Source: Rubrobacter sp.
GTDB taxonomy: Bacteria; Actinomycetota; Rubrobacteria; Rubrobacterales; Rubrobacteraceae
Assembly: GCA_016781775.1 (NCBI GenBank)
Contig: JADDPR010000404.1
Location: forward strand, 1 to 13,935
DNA: 13,935 nt
Direction: 5' to 3'
A model generated the notes under the pieces. The model searched no databases and had not been told where the DNA came from. It saw only the letters and a program-made list of their open reading frames with translations. The translations under genes were made by a program, and so were the position numbers. Of this stretch, positions 6,777-13,778 are shown piece by piece (the first letter of the stretch is position 1; each line of letters begins with the position of its first letter).

Positions 6777-8333
6777 ATGGACGTTTTATTATTGGTCCTC
6801 GGCGTCGTCGTCGGCCTGGGCCTGGGCGTCGCCGCGGGGTACGCGTACTTCAAGTCGCGGGCGCGCGCCAGGGCGGAGGCCGAGGGCGCCGAGGCGCGCG
6901 ATTCCGCAAGCAGGATCATCGAGGAGGCCCGCCGGGACGCAGAGACCGCGCGGCGCGAGGCCGACCTTGCGGCGAAAGAAGCCGCGATAAGGGCGAAAGA
7001 CGAGGCGGAGGCCGAGGCGAGGGCGCGCAGGGCGGAGCTCGCCCGGGTCGAGGAGCGCCTCGAGAACCGCGACGCCGCCCTCGATCGGCGGGATTCGGAG
7101 TTGGATCGCGGGAGGCGCGAGCTCTCGCGTCGCGAGGAGGCCTTGCGGGCGCGGGCCTCGGAGCTCGAAGGGCGCGAGGCCGAGCATCTCAGGGTTCTGG
7201 AGGAGGTCTCGGGGCTGACGCGCGCCGAAGCGGAGCGCAGGCTCGTCGATGACCTTGAGGTCGAGCTTCAGGACAGGCTCGGGCGGATGGTTAGGGACCG
7301 GACCTTCGAGGCCGAGGAGAGGGCCGACGCCGAGGCCCGCAGGATCACGGCGCTCACGATGGAGCGCCTCGCCTCGGACATAACGGCCGAGTCGACCGTA
7401 AAAGCCATCCCGCTGCCGTCGGACGATCTGAAGGGCCGCATCATCGGGCGGGAGGGGAGGAACATCCGGGCGTTCGAGGCCACCACGGGGGTGGACGTCA
7501 TCATCGACGACACGCCCGAGACCGTTGTAATCTCCAGCTTCGATCCCGTGCGCCGGGAGGTTGGCCGGGTGTCGATGGAGCGGCTGGTCCAGGATGGCCG
7601 CATCCACCCGGGCCGCATCGAGCAGATCGTCGCCAAGGCGAAAAAGGACGTCGAGAAGGAGATCAAGGCCGCAGGCCGCCAGGCCGTCTTCGACGCCAAG
7701 ATCACCGGCGGCCTCCACCCCGACCTCGTGCGCATGCTCGGAGCCCTGAAATACCGCACCTCCTACGGGCAGAACGTCCTCGCCCACTCCGTCGAGGTTG
7801 CAAACCTCTGCGGGATGATGGCCGGCGAGCTCGGGGCGAACGCGAAGCTCGCGAGGCGCGGGGCGCTCCTGCACGACATCGGCAAGGCCATCGACCACGA
7901 GGTCGAGGGGACGCACGCCCTCATCGGGGGGCGCATGGCGAAGAAGGCCGGCGAGTCCGAGGACGTCGTCCGGGCGATCTCCGCCCACCACCACGAGGTC
8001 GAGATGGAGACCGTGGAGGACGTCCTCGTGGCGACCGCCGACGCAGTCTCGGCCTCCCGCCCGGGCGCGAGGCGCGAGTCGAGCGAGATGTACATCGAGC
8101 GCCTTCGCTCCCTGGAAGACATAGCCCTCGGCCACCGCGGCGTGGACAAGGCGTACGCGATACAAGCCGGGCGCGAGATCCGGGTGATGGTTCAGCCGAG
8201 CGAGGTCGACGACCGCATCGCCGCCAAGCTCGCCTTCGACATCTCCAAGCAGATAGAGCAGGACCTCGAGTACCCCGGCCAGATCAAGGTGACCGTCATC
8301 CGCGAGAGCCGCGTGACCGAGGTCGCCCGCTAA
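6777..8333 (+). CDS. rny: Ribonuclease Y
   Basis: A 518-residue membrane-anchored endoribonuclease that begins decay and processing of many mRNAs in bacteria lacking RNase E-led decay. The ATG at 6777 follows GGAGGA. It has one N-terminal membrane helix (about 2-24), a long charged coiled coil rich in Ala/Arg/Glu (about 28-205), a KH RNA-binding domain with GRIIGREGRNIR at 220-231, and an HD hydrolase domain. The metal-binding HD pair is in LLHDIGKAIDHE (366-367 is the HD), with HHHE at 404-407 further on. The C-terminal region contains the usual AIQAGREIRVMV. Length and domain order are typical. The GHKL ATPase gene begins 16 bases after the stop, so both are probably on one transcript. Upstream control may lie in the hairpin-U6 leader. 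Confidence 0.98.
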   Translation: MDVLLLVLGVVVGLGLGVAAGYAYFKSRARARAEAEGAEARDSASRIIEEARRDAETARREADLAAKEAAIRAKDEAEAEARARRAELARVEERLENRDAALDRRDSELDRGRRELSRREEALRARASELEGREAEHLRVLEEVSGLTRAEAERRLVDDLEVELQDRLGRMVRDRTFEAEERADAEARRITALTMERLASDITAESTVKAIPLPSDDLKGRIIGREGRNIRAFEATTGVDVIIDDTPETVVISSFDPVRREVGRVSMERLVQDGRIHPGRIEQIVAKAKKDVEKEIKAAGRQAVFDAKITGGLHPDLVRMLGALKYRTSYGQNVLAHSVEVANLCGMMAGELGANAKLARRGALLHDIGKAIDHEVEGTHALIGGRMAKKAGESEDVVRAISAHHHEVEMETVEDVLVATADAVSASRPGARRESSEMYIERLRSLEDIALGHRGVDKAYAIQAGREIRVMVQPSEVDDRIAAKLAFDISKQIEQDLEYPGQIKVTVIRESRVTEVAR

Positions 8334-8349
8334 GGACGGCTCGCTCCCC

Positions 8350-9324
8350 TTGGAAGGCCCCTACAGAGACCTCGGCGCCGGCTTCGCCCGCCTCGCCGGC
8401 ACCGAGGGCCTCAGGCGCACCCCCGCCTCCCTCCGCTCCGTCGAAGACGCCCTCTTCGAACTCCTGCGCAACGCCCGCGACGCCGGCGCCTCCAACATCT
8501 ACGTCGCCTCCACCCTCAAGGCCCGCCGCTACCGCTCCCTCACCGTCATCGACGACGGCGTCGGCATCCCCGAGACCCACGCCCACCTCGTCTTCGAGCC
8601 CGGCGTAACCACCCGCCACCTCGCCCCCGTCCTCGAAACCGCGGACGACGTGGGCGCACCCAAGGCCTCACCCCACGGGGCCGGACTCTCCCTGCACCAC
8701 ATAAAACAGTCCGCCGTCTCCGCCGAAGTCCTCTCCGCATCCTCCCCAACCGCCATCAGGGCCGTATTCGACACCCGCGGCGGGCTCCCGGAGAAGAGCC
8801 TCCAATCTGCCTCCAAGCCACGCCCCTCCAACCTCCTCGCCGTCCTCGCCCGTTTCTCCCGATCCAAGGGTGTCAGCCCCCGAACCCCCCAGAACTTCTA
8901 CCACGGCTCGCCCGCCAGCATCCTCGCCCGGCTCCTGGATAACCACATAATACAAATTGGTTCGGACTCGGCGGCGGAATTGCGCAGGAGAGCAAACGCT
9001 CTGGGCCTGGAGGTATCGTTGAGGACCGCTCAAAGGGTGATGTCCGGAGGAGTCGGCGGGGCAGAGCGCGTGGATGCCTCTACGGTCGGGAGCGGGGCGG
9101 AGAAGCGGTTGCGGGGTGTCATGGTTGGGGGTGGTAAGGCCGGGGCCGGTGGGCCTATACTCAACCTGGGGGACGAAGAGCTCGAGGAGCTATCCGTCGT
9201 CCTTCGGAGGGCCGCGAGGGCTAGCTACCTCGACCTCTCAGGGCTCGCCGCCGAAGGGCGGCCGGGTGAGATCGTTATCAAGGCCCGCGTCTACCAACCG
9301 GAGGAGGAGTACGAGGATGACTAG
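8350..9324 (+). CDS. GHKL-type ATP-binding protein of unknown function
   Basis: 324 residues. The N-terminal half shows the Bergerat ATP-binding fold shared by MutL, Hsp90, gyrase B and histidine kinases. The N box ELLRNARDAGAS has E37, N41 and D44; the G1 box is DDGVGI at 68-73; the G2 box is PHGAGLSL at 108-115. It resembles MutL most in wording (FELLRNARDAGA), but I see no second-domain MutL motif, no endonuclease motif and no His-kinase H box, and it is about half the length of MutL. Residues 150-324 contain a basic Ser/Pro stretch, a region around ELRRRANALGLEVSLRTAQR, a Gly-rich segment (243-270) and an acidic end; I cannot assign them to a family. The start is TTG 8350, the only in-frame choice near the rny stop, with no clear Shine-Dalgarno. 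Its end overlaps the miaB start. Third positions are C-rich before about 8940 and G-rich after. Confidence 0.75.
   Translation: MEGPYRDLGAGFARLAGTEGLRRTPASLRSVEDALFELLRNARDAGASNIYVASTLKARRYRSLTVIDDGVGIPETHAHLVFEPGVTTRHLAPVLETADDVGAPKASPHGAGLSLHHIKQSAVSAEVLSASSPTAIRAVFDTRGGLPEKSLQSASKPRPSNLLAVLARFSRSKGVSPRTPQNFYHGSPASILARLLDNHIIQIGSDSAAELRRRANALGLEVSLRTAQRVMSGGVGGAERVDASTVGSGAEKRLRGVMVGGGKAGAGGPILNLGDEELEELSVVLRRAARASYLDLSGLAAEGRPGEIVIKARVYQPEEEYEDD
9300..9309 (+). promoter_or_regulatory. miaB ribosome binding site inside the GHKL gene
   Basis: GGAGGAGGAG ends seven bases before ATG 9317 and lies within the last codons of the upstream gene, encoding part of its acidic PEEEYEDD tail. It fixes the miaB start well downstream of the longest open frame, which reaches back to 9074. 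Confidence 0.8.
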
Positions 9325-10720
9325 CACCACGAACGGGGCAGGCAAGGCTAACGGTCGGGCGGGCTCGCCGGTCGCGGTAACGCTGGGCAAGAAGCCGTCG
9401 GCGGGGAGCTTCGCCGGCGGCGGGGGAGGCGGGGTGGCCCCCGGCGCCGGCAAGACCGCCTGCATCCGGACCTTCGGCTGCCAGATGAACGTCCACGACT
9501 CCGACAGGATGCGCCGCATGATCCGCGACGCCGGGTACGCCGAAGTCGAGCGCTACGAGGACGCCGACGTCGTCGTCCTCAACACCTGCTACGTCCGCGA
9601 GAACGCCGTCGACCGCGTCCGCGGCCACCTCGGCGAACTCTCCCGCCTAAAAAAGGAGGGCCGCGTAAAAAAAGTGGCCCTCACCGGCTGCGTGGGCGCC
9701 GCCAAAGAATCCTCCGAGCTCCGGAACACCTACGGCATAGACCTCGTATTGGGTACCCATAATACATACGAGTTGGCGGAGTTCGTGGGGCTTCCCGGGA
9801 TGGAGGAGACGTACACGCCGGATCTGCCCGGGACGGAGGGCGATCATCAGGCGTTCGTCACCATTATGACCGGCTGCAACTATCAGTGCAGCTACTGCAT
9901 CGTGCCGACGGTGAGGGGCCGTATGTCTTGCAGGCCCATGGAGAGCGTCGTCGACGAGGTCAGGCGGTTGGTCGGCTCCGGGACCCGGTACGTGACGCTG
10001 CTCGGTCAGACGGTCGATGCGTGGCGGGAGAAGGAAGGCGCCAGGAGGTTCTGCGACCTTCTGGCGAGGGTGGCCGATGAGGCGCCCCGGGTCTGGTTTA
10101 CGACGAGCCATCCGTCGAACATGGAGGATCGGACGCTCAAGCTTATCGGGGAGAAGGAGACGATCGTCGGGCGGCTTCACCTGCCGGTGCAGTCGGGCTC
10201 CGATAGGATGCTCAGGGCGATGCACCGGGGCTACAAGTCCGACAGGTACCGCAGAAAGATCGAGGTGTTCCGGGAGGCGGTACCGGACGGCACGCTCTCG
10301 ACGGACATCATCGTGGGGCATCCGGGCGAGACGGAGGCCGACCACGAGGAGACGTTGAGGCTCGTGGAGGACTGCGCCTTCGACTCCGCGTACGTCTTCA
10401 AGTTCTCGCCCAGAAAGGGGACCGAGGGCGCTAGGCTCGCGAGCGAGGTTGCGGTGCCCGACGACATCGCGCAAAAGAGGTTCCTCGAGGTCTTGCGCGC
10501 CGTCGAAGGGAGCGCCTTCCGCAGAAACCGGGCGAAGATCGGCGGGGTCGAGGAGATATACGTAAGGCACGGGAGGACCGGGGACGGGCGCGCGATCGGC
10601 GAGACGTGGAGCGGCCACGCCGTGCACGTGCCGACGGGCGCCCGGCCCGGCGAGTACGTAACCGCCCGAATAGAAGGCGCCGGGCCTCACGTCCTCTACG
10701 CAGGCGAGCCCGTCTCTTAG
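9317..10720 (+). CDS. miaB: tRNA-2-methylthio-N6-dimethylallyladenosine synthase MiaB
   Basis: A 467-residue radical-SAM methylthiotransferase that adds a methylthio group at C2 of i6A37 in tRNAs reading UNN codons. After a 45-residue Gly/Ala/Ser-rich extension, the UPF0004 domain begins with IRTFGCQMNVHDS. It supplies C55, C91 and C125 for the auxiliary [4Fe-4S] cluster. The radical-SAM motif CNYQCSYC provides C187, C191 and C194, within GCNYQCSYCIVPTVRG. A TRAM domain ends the protein (about 405-465). The TFGCQMN wording and cysteine spacing favour MiaB over MtaB or RimO. One departure from family wording is LLGQTVDAW where LLGQNVNSY is usual. ATG 9317 is set by a strong GGAGGAGGAG and overlaps the previous stop by eight bases, suggesting translational coupling. 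Its substrate is made by MiaA, encoded 19 bases downstream. Confidence 0.95.
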   Translation: MTSTTNGAGKANGRAGSPVAVTLGKKPSAGSFAGGGGGGVAPGAGKTACIRTFGCQMNVHDSDRMRRMIRDAGYAEVERYEDADVVVLNTCYVRENAVDRVRGHLGELSRLKKEGRVKKVALTGCVGAAKESSELRNTYGIDLVLGTHNTYELAEFVGLPGMEETYTPDLPGTEGDHQAFVTIMTGCNYQCSYCIVPTVRGRMSCRPMESVVDEVRRLVGSGTRYVTLLGQTVDAWREKEGARRFCDLLARVADEAPRVWFTTSHPSNMEDRTLKLIGEKETIVGRLHLPVQSGSDRMLRAMHRGYKSDRYRRKIEVFREAVPDGTLSTDIIVGHPGETEADHEETLRLVEDCAFDSAYVFKFSPRKGTEGARLASEVAVPDDIAQKRFLEVLRAVEGSAFRRNRAKIGGVEEIYVRHGRTGDGRAIGETWSGHAVHVPTGARPGEYVTARIEGAGPHVLYAGEPVS

Positions 10721-10739
10721 GAACTCGAAGCTCGAGCGT

Positions 10740-11621
10740 GTGGTTTTGGTTTTGGACGGGGAGAGCACCGCGAAGAGGGCCCTTGTGGTGTGCGGGCCGA
10801 CCGCGGCCGGCAAGAGTTTCCTCGCCGACGGCCTCGCCTCCGCGCTCTCCGAGGCAAGGGGCGACTGGGTCCCGACGCTGGTCGTCGACTCCATGCAGGT
10901 CTACAGGGAGATACCCGAGACGACGAACCAGCGTCGCGAGAGGCCGGCGGAGCTCGTCGGGATCTCGTCCGTAGAGGATGAATGGACGGTCGCTCTGCAC
11001 AAGGAGCGCGCCGAGGGCCTGATAGCGGACCTCGCGGAGGGCTTGCCCTTCGTCCTCGACGCGGGCACCGGGATGTACCTCAACGCCATCGTACTGGGCA
11101 TCCCCCTCGCCCCGAAGGTCCCGCCGCCCGTCCGCGAGGAAGCCGAGAAAACCTCGCGTGGCGCGGCCAACCCGAGGAGGTCCGCAAGGGCCGAAGAGCT
11201 GAGGCTGACCGGGGCAACCGAGAGAAGCTCGGTGTGGTCCGGACAACCCCTGTACGGATCATCCTTCGTCTACCTCAGGCCTCCTCGCGACTCCCTGGAC
11301 CTCCGCATAGCCGAGCGCTCCGCGAGCATAGCCCGTCGCGGGGTCGAGGAAGGTCGGGCTTTGCTGAAACTGGGCCCCAACCCCTCCGTAAGACGGGCGG
11401 TCGGGCCGAGGGAGATGATGCTGCTGGCGGCCGGCGAGATCTCCGCCGGAGAAGCCGAAGAGAGGATAGCCGCCCGTACGCGCCGACTCGCCCGGCGCCA
11501 GATGCGCTGGTTCGACAAGCTCATGAGAACCCTTCCCGAGCGTACGGACAAGAAGATCGTCGAGGGACACGAAGGGGCAAAGCTGAAGCATATAATGCAT
11601 GATATAATAGGGTCATGGTAA
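10740..11621 (+). CDS. miaA: tRNA dimethylallyltransferase MiaA, divergent
   Basis: 293 residues; transfers a dimethylallyl group to N6 of A37 in tRNAs reading UNN codons, supplying MiaB's substrate. The P-loop GPTAAGKS is at 19-26; VDSMQVYRE at 49-57 holds the catalytic-type Asp; DAGTGMYL at 107-114 has the active-site Thr. RRSARAEELRLTG (146-158) matches the RR..RALEV..TG element, and RRLARRQMRWF (248-258) is the family C-terminal signature. It departs from typical MiaA in three places: the IGTAKP stretch after the Asp reads ETTNQR, the HH(L/M)D element is replaced by AELVGISSVED, and the tRNA-binding insert between about 118 and 146 is shorter than usual. The GTG start at 10740 is uncertain; TTG 10746 and 10752 are in frame and no clear Shine-Dalgarno exists. 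The 3' end carries the hflX promoter and overlaps hflX by seven bases (ATGGTAA). Confidence 0.85.
   Translation: MVLVLDGESTAKRALVVCGPTAAGKSFLADGLASALSEARGDWVPTLVVDSMQVYREIPETTNQRRERPAELVGISSVEDEWTVALHKERAEGLIADLAEGLPFVLDAGTGMYLNAIVLGIPLAPKVPPPVREEAEKTSRGAANPRRSARAEELRLTGATERSSVWSGQPLYGSSFVYLRPPRDSLDLRIAERSASIARRGVEEGRALLKLGPNPSVRRAVGPREMMLLAAGEISAGEAEERIAARTRRLARRQMRWFDKLMRTLPERTDKKIVEGHEGAKLKHIMHDIIGSW
11591..11608 (+). promoter_or_regulatory. Tandem TATAAT promoter for leaderless hflX
   Basis: Two perfect TATAAT hexamers at 11591-11596 and 11603-11608, 12 bases apart, inside the last codons of miaA. The second ends seven bases before the A of the hflX ATG (11615), the distance expected between a -10 hexamer and the transcription start, so the mRNA would start at the initiation codon. 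The hexamers use the ATA isoleucine codon three times in the last 14 miaA codons, which is unusual in this DNA. No good -35 is visible. Confidence 0.55.
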
Positions 11622-12931
11622 CGAACACGGGGCAGGGGCGAGACGGCGTGGACGGTGATTCGGAGAACAGGGCGGTGCTGGTCGCTGCCGGGGAGGATCG
11701 CGAGCTCGGGGAACTGGCGAGGCTGGCGGAGACGCTTGGGCTCGAGGTCGTGGGGGAGCTAGAGCAGGCGAGGCGCGACGGGGTCGGCTACCTCGGTCGC
11801 GGCAAGCGCCAGGAGCTCAAGGGCCTCGTCGAGGAGACGGGGGCGGGCCTGGTGGTGACCGACGACGAGCTCACCGCGTCCCAGGCGAGGGTTCTCGAGG
11901 GCGACGCCGGCGCGCCGGTCGTGGACCGCACCGCGTTGATTATCAGGATCTTCGGCGAGCACGCCAGGGACGCGGCGAGCAGGCTCGAGGTCGAGCTTGC
12001 GGAGCTTACCTACAGGCTGCCGAGGGTTAAGGGCGGCAACCGGGCGTTGAGCCGTCTGGGCGGCGGCGGCGCGGGCGGCGGGGGCGCCCGACGCGGGTCG
12101 GGCGAGCAGCAGCTCGAGTACGATCGGCGCGTGATCCGGGACCGCATATCCTCCCTGCGCCGAAGGCTCCAGGAGGAGGAGGCGAACCGCACGGTGCGGG
12201 GTTCGCGCCTCAAGAAGGGCGGGGCGCCGACCGTCTCGCTGGTCGGATATACGAACGCGGGGAAGACGACGATCCTGAACGCCCTGAGCGGCGAGACCCG
12301 CTCCACCGCCGATCGCCTCTTCGAGACCCTCGAGACGACCACGCGCCTGGTGAGCGGCGTCGCGTCGAGGAACGGGGCGTCCGGCACCTCCGACGGGGCG
12401 GCGGGGCCGGACTTCGTGGTGACGGATACGGTCGGGTTTATCAGGAAGCTCCCCACGCAGCTCGTCCATTCGTTCGCGGCGACCCTGGAGGCCGCGCGGG
12501 GCGCGGACCTGCTCGTCGTGTGCGCCGACGCGGGCGGGGGCCTCGTCGGGCTCGGTGAGGAGCTCGGTTCCGTGGTCTCCACGCTTGAGGAGTCCGGAAT
12601 CTCCACCGAGGGCTCCATCCTGTGCCTGAACAAGGTAGACCTCCTCGACGAGAACGAGTTCGCGGTCCTGGAGAGGGAGTACCCGGATGCCATCAAGATC
12701 AGCGCCGTGCGCAACGTCGCACCGCTGGCCCACGCTATACGCCAGAAGATCTCGGGCGGCTTCGAGCGCGCGGAGATACTGATACCCCACGACGAATACG
12801 CCAAGGCCGCCCGCTTGTACGGTTCCGCCGAGATCCACGCCGAGAAGAGCACGGAGGAGGGCGTCTGGATGGACGTCACGATCCCGAAGCAAGACATCCC
12901 CAAGTACGACCGCTTCAGGGTCGCCGTCTAG
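11615..12931 (+). CDS. hflX: GTPase HflX
   Basis: A 438-residue ribosome-associated GTPase that splits stalled or stress-inactivated 70S ribosomes by binding near the E site of the 50S subunit. The N-terminal HflX domain (about 20-140) contains YLGRGKRQEL and the family wording DRTALIIRIFGEHARDAASRLEVELA. A Gly/Arg-rich hinge (148-162, GGGGAGGGGARRGSG) and a coiled helix follow. The GTPase domain has G1 GYTNAGKT at 211-218, G3 DTVGF at 271-275, G4 NKVD at 339-342 and a G5-like SAV at 363-365. Switch I reads ETLETT instead of the common ATLDPT, and about 12 extra low-complexity residues (SRNGASGTSDGAAG, 251-264) lie between switch I and G3. The C-terminal domain ends at 438. ATG 11615 overlaps the miaA stop, has no Shine-Dalgarno and is placed for leaderless transcription. 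hfq, which often lies between miaA and hflX, is absent here. Confidence 0.95.
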   Translation: MVTNTGQGRDGVDGDSENRAVLVAAGEDRELGELARLAETLGLEVVGELEQARRDGVGYLGRGKRQELKGLVEETGAGLVVTDDELTASQARVLEGDAGAPVVDRTALIIRIFGEHARDAASRLEVELAELTYRLPRVKGGNRALSRLGGGGAGGGGARRGSGEQQLEYDRRVIRDRISSLRRRLQEEEANRTVRGSRLKKGGAPTVSLVGYTNAGKTTILNALSGETRSTADRLFETLETTTRLVSGVASRNGASGTSDGAAGPDFVVTDTVGFIRKLPTQLVHSFAATLEAARGADLLVVCADAGGGLVGLGEELGSVVSTLEESGISTEGSILCLNKVDLLDENEFAVLEREYPDAIKISAVRNVAPLAHAIRQKISGGFERAEILIPHDEYAKAARLYGSAEIHAEKSTEEGVWMDVTIPKQDIPKYDRFRVAV

Positions 12932-12977
12932 CCGGCACAGAGCCCTCCGTAGCGGATCCCGACCGGCGGGCGAGACG

Positions 12978-13778
12978 TTGCAGCCGACGAACAGAGCCCT
13001 TCGCCTCTACCCGGGCCCGCAACAGCAGTTGGCCACCGAGGAGATCCACGCGGACCTAGCTTTCCCCAAGGGGCGCAGAGCCTCCGAGGGGAGCGATCCG
13101 TACGTGGTCGTCAACATGGTGAGCACCCTCGACGGCAAGGTCTCGGTCGGTGGCAAGGCGAGCCCGATAGGCAGCCCGGTCGATCGCTGCGTCATGCGCA
13201 ACATCCGGTGCGCGGTCGACGCCGTCCTCGTCGGAGCGGGGACCGTGCGCGCCGAGGAGATGAACCTCGGCGTACCCCCGGCGTTGTCGGAAAAGCGAAG
13301 GGCCAACGGCCTCCCCGAACAACCCCTCGGCGTGATCCTCGCCGGCTCCCGGGAACTCCCGCTCGAACGCAACGTTTTCGGCTTCCCCGGCCAACGCACG
13401 GCGATCATCGCCGGGGAGGCCACCCCCCGGACCGCCCTAAAGAGAGCGCGCAGCCGGGGCGTCTTCGTACTCCGGGCCGAAGGCGCAGAGCGACCGGAGC
13501 CGGCGGAGGTTCTCAGACTCCTCAAGGAGCACTTCGGCGTCGGCGCCGTACTTCTCGAGGGAGGACCCTCCGTCAACGCGTCCTTCCTGTCCTCCGGAAA
13601 GGTCGACGAGCTTTTCGTGACCTTGAGCCCCAAAATTTCCCTTTCCCGGGAAGACACCCTAACCTTATCCTCGCCGGCAAACGGCGCACCCTTCGCTACC
13701 GAGTTCGATCTTTCTTCCATACACTCGTCCCCAAAGGAGGGCGAACTCTACCTCAGGTACCTCTCCCGGCACCCCTGA
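12978..13778 (+). CDS. RibD C-terminal-domain reductase (riboflavin-type or DHFR-like)
   Basis: A 266-residue NADPH-dependent reductase of the RibD-C/dihydrofolate-reductase-like fold. PYVVVNMVSTLDGKVS at 41-56 is the family's first strand and substrate loop, GAGTVRAE at 86-93 is the nucleotide-contact motif, and LLEGGPSVN at 192-200 is the second signature. The deaminase half of bifunctional RibD (HAE and PCxxxGRTPPC zinc motifs) is absent, so this resembles stand-alone archaeal-type pyrimidine reductases that reduce the ribosylamino-pyrimidine phosphate in riboflavin synthesis. Many actinobacterial paralogues of this fold have no proven substrate, so I give no symbol. The TTG start at 12978 lies 46 bases after hflX with only weak purine-rich sequence ahead of it. 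No other riboflavin gene is visible. It probably shares the hflX transcript. Confidence 0.8.
   Translation: MQPTNRALRLYPGPQQQLATEEIHADLAFPKGRRASEGSDPYVVVNMVSTLDGKVSVGGKASPIGSPVDRCVMRNIRCAVDAVLVGAGTVRAEEMNLGVPPALSEKRRANGLPEQPLGVILAGSRELPLERNVFGFPGQRTAIIAGEATPRTALKRARSRGVFVLRAEGAERPEPAEVLRLLKEHFGVGAVLLEGGPSVNASFLSSGKVDELFVTLSPKISLSREDTLTLSSPANGAPFATEFDLSSIHSSPKEGELYLRYLSRHP

Noticed and set aside
6789..8165. Antisense frame of 458 codons opposite rny
   Set aside because: Shadow of rny coding bias; no motif and no ribosome binding site noted.
9074..9316. Upstream extension of miaB
   Set aside because: It lies entirely within the GHKL gene in another frame and is ignored by the strong Shine-Dalgarno ahead of ATG 9317.
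8350..9324. Calling the GHKL protein MutL
   Set aside because: Only the ATP-site motifs fit. The length is about half, and neither the second MutL domain nor an endonuclease motif is visible.
8946..9766. Shared nine-base CATAATACA at 8946-8954 and 9758-9766, near two composition flips
   Set aside because: Both copies are within coding sequence, no -35 accompanies either, and nine bases can recur by chance; kept only as a remark beside the skew finding.
9647..10894. Antisense frame of 415 codons opposite miaB and the start of miaA
   Set aside because: Crosses two genes with clear motifs and has no recognisable domain.
12937..13000. Direct repeat ACAGAGCCCT (12937-12946 and 12991-13000)
   Set aside because: Ten bases is short, one copy is in coding sequence, and no mobile element lies between the copies.
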